From positions 58,799 to 122,798 of the forward strand of contig JAGKWU010000020.1 in assembly GCA_021151695.1 (NCBI GenBank): a stretch of DNA of 64,000 nt. Direction: 5' to 3'. Of the stretch, positions 63,477 to 64,000 are shown in pieces. Every line of letters starts with the position of its first letter. Position 1 is the stretch's first letter. This stretch comes from Cellvibrionaceae bacterium (lineage in GTDB: Bacteria > Pseudomonadota > Gammaproteobacteria > Pseudomonadales > Cellvibrionaceae). The position numbers were made by a program, and so were the translations under genes. Below the pieces are notes generated by a model. The model was not told the origin of the DNA, ran no database searches, and saw only the letters and a list, made by a program, of their open reading frames with translations.

Positions 63477-64000
63477 ATGCCAAAGCGCACCGACCTCAAA
63501 AGCATCCTCATCATTGGCGCCGGCCCGATCATCATTGGTCAGGCTTGCGAGTTCGACTACTCCGGCGTGCAAGCCTGCAAAGCTTTGCGTGAAGAGGGAT
63601 ACAAGGTCATCCTGATCAACAGCAACCCTGCCACGATCATGACCGACCCGGCCACGGCCGACGTGACCTACATCGAGCCCATCACTTGGCAAACGGTCGA
63701 GAAGATCATTGCCAAAGAGCGCCCAGATGCGATTTTGCCCACCATGGGCGGTCAGACAGCGCTCAATTGCGCTTTGGACCTGTGGCACAACGGCGTGCTC
63801 GAGAAGTACAAAGTCGAGCTGATCGGCGCGACGCCCGAAGCCATTGACAAAGCCGAAGACCGTCTGAAGTTCAAAGACGCCATGACCAAGATCGGTCTGG
63901 GTTCTGCGCGCTCGGGCATTGCCCACAGCATGGACGAAGCCTGGGACGTGCAAAAGCGCGTTGGCTTCCCCACCGTCATTCGCCCCAGCTTCACGCTCGG
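63477..64000 (+). CDS. carB: Carbamoyl-phosphate synthase large subunit, 5' part only
   Basis: The first 174 codons of the roughly 1070-codon large subunit; the gene runs off the right edge. Visible N-terminal motifs are KSILIIGAGPIIIGQACEF, KALREEGYKVILINSNPAT, TYIEPIT, ILPTMGGQTALNCALDL and AEDRLKFKDAMTKIGL. GGAGG in the carA 3' end serves as its ribosome-binding site. The residues (GPIIIGQ, SGVQACKAL, DLWHNGVLEKYKVELIG, AWDVQKRVGFP) and G/C-rich codons look betaproteobacterial (Comamonadaceae-like), unlike the upstream carA. Confidence 0.95.
   Translation, partial: MPKRTDLKSILIIGAGPIIIGQACEFDYSGVQACKALREEGYKVILINSNPATIMTDPATADVTYIEPITWQTVEKIIAKERPDAILPTMGGQTALNCALDLWHNGVLEKYKVELIGATPEAIDKAEDRLKFKDAMTKIGLGSARSGIAHSMDEAWDVQKRVGFPTVIRPSFTL

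Overview
The window looks like chromosomal DNA of a polysaccharide-degrading gammaproteobacterium of the Cellvibrio type (inference). It combines large TonB-dependent receptors of the Caulobacter/Xanthomonas class, flavin-dependent 'tryptophan halogenases' next to those receptors, secreted glycoside hydrolases (GH43, GH35, GH2, GH5), a xanthan-like exopolysaccharide cluster, and the gene order nrdR-ribD-ribE-ribBA-ribH-nusB-thiL-pgpA-ribA. No rRNA, tRNA, CRISPR array, phage or transposase gene was seen.

Layout. (1) 1-4300: a c-type cytochrome/sugar-dehydrogenase-like secreted protein (cut by the left edge) and a DUF1080 protein, then a DMT-family exporter whose start abuts a decayed fragment of a YgjP-like gene. 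(2) 4900-24900: two receptor-halogenase modules aimed, by inference, at beta-1,3-galactan or arabinogalactan. Module 1 is receptor, halogenase and GH43 with a ricin-type lectin domain. A GntR/FadR-type regulator follows. Module 2 is FecI sigma, FecR, an STN-type transducing receptor, a second receptor, a halogenase, a degenerate halogenase paralogue and a GH35 beta-galactosidase. (3) 25000-25850: an orphan GH13 C-terminal fragment and an intact YgjP-like metallopeptidase. (4) 26400-42900: a gum (xanthan-like) exopolysaccharide cluster in two convergent arms. The plus arm holds a GumD-type sugar transferase, an outer-membrane barrel and a pyruvyl transferase. The minus arm is a long operon in transcription order gumB, gumC, EpsG-like ATPase, gumE-like polymerase, gumH, GH5, gumK, gumM, gumI, flippase and GT25. 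(5) 43300-51600: glyA, a GH2 beta-galactosidase, a stand-alone propeptide-like membrane protein beside a metzincin protease with a coiled-coil tail, and an acyltransferase. (6) 51700-60000: nrdR and the riboflavin/nusB/thiL/pgpA operon with three extra small genes. (7) 60100-64000: dapB, a DUF808 protein, carA and the start of carB. The carB reads like a betaproteobacterial gene.

How the parts fit. Sections 2 and 5 supply enzymes and receptors for galactose-rich plant glycans, with cell-surface signalling through FecIR and a likely GntR repressor. Section 4 makes and exports a cellulose-backbone acidic polysaccharide. The right third is housekeeping. Two families of palindromic intergenic repeats are scattered among the genes. 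The points that most deserve a second look are the halogenase/pseudo-halogenase pair in a glycan locus, the BY-kinase-like protein with all three nucleotide motifs lost, the split propeptide/protease pair, the GH5 inside the gum operon, and the apparently foreign carB.
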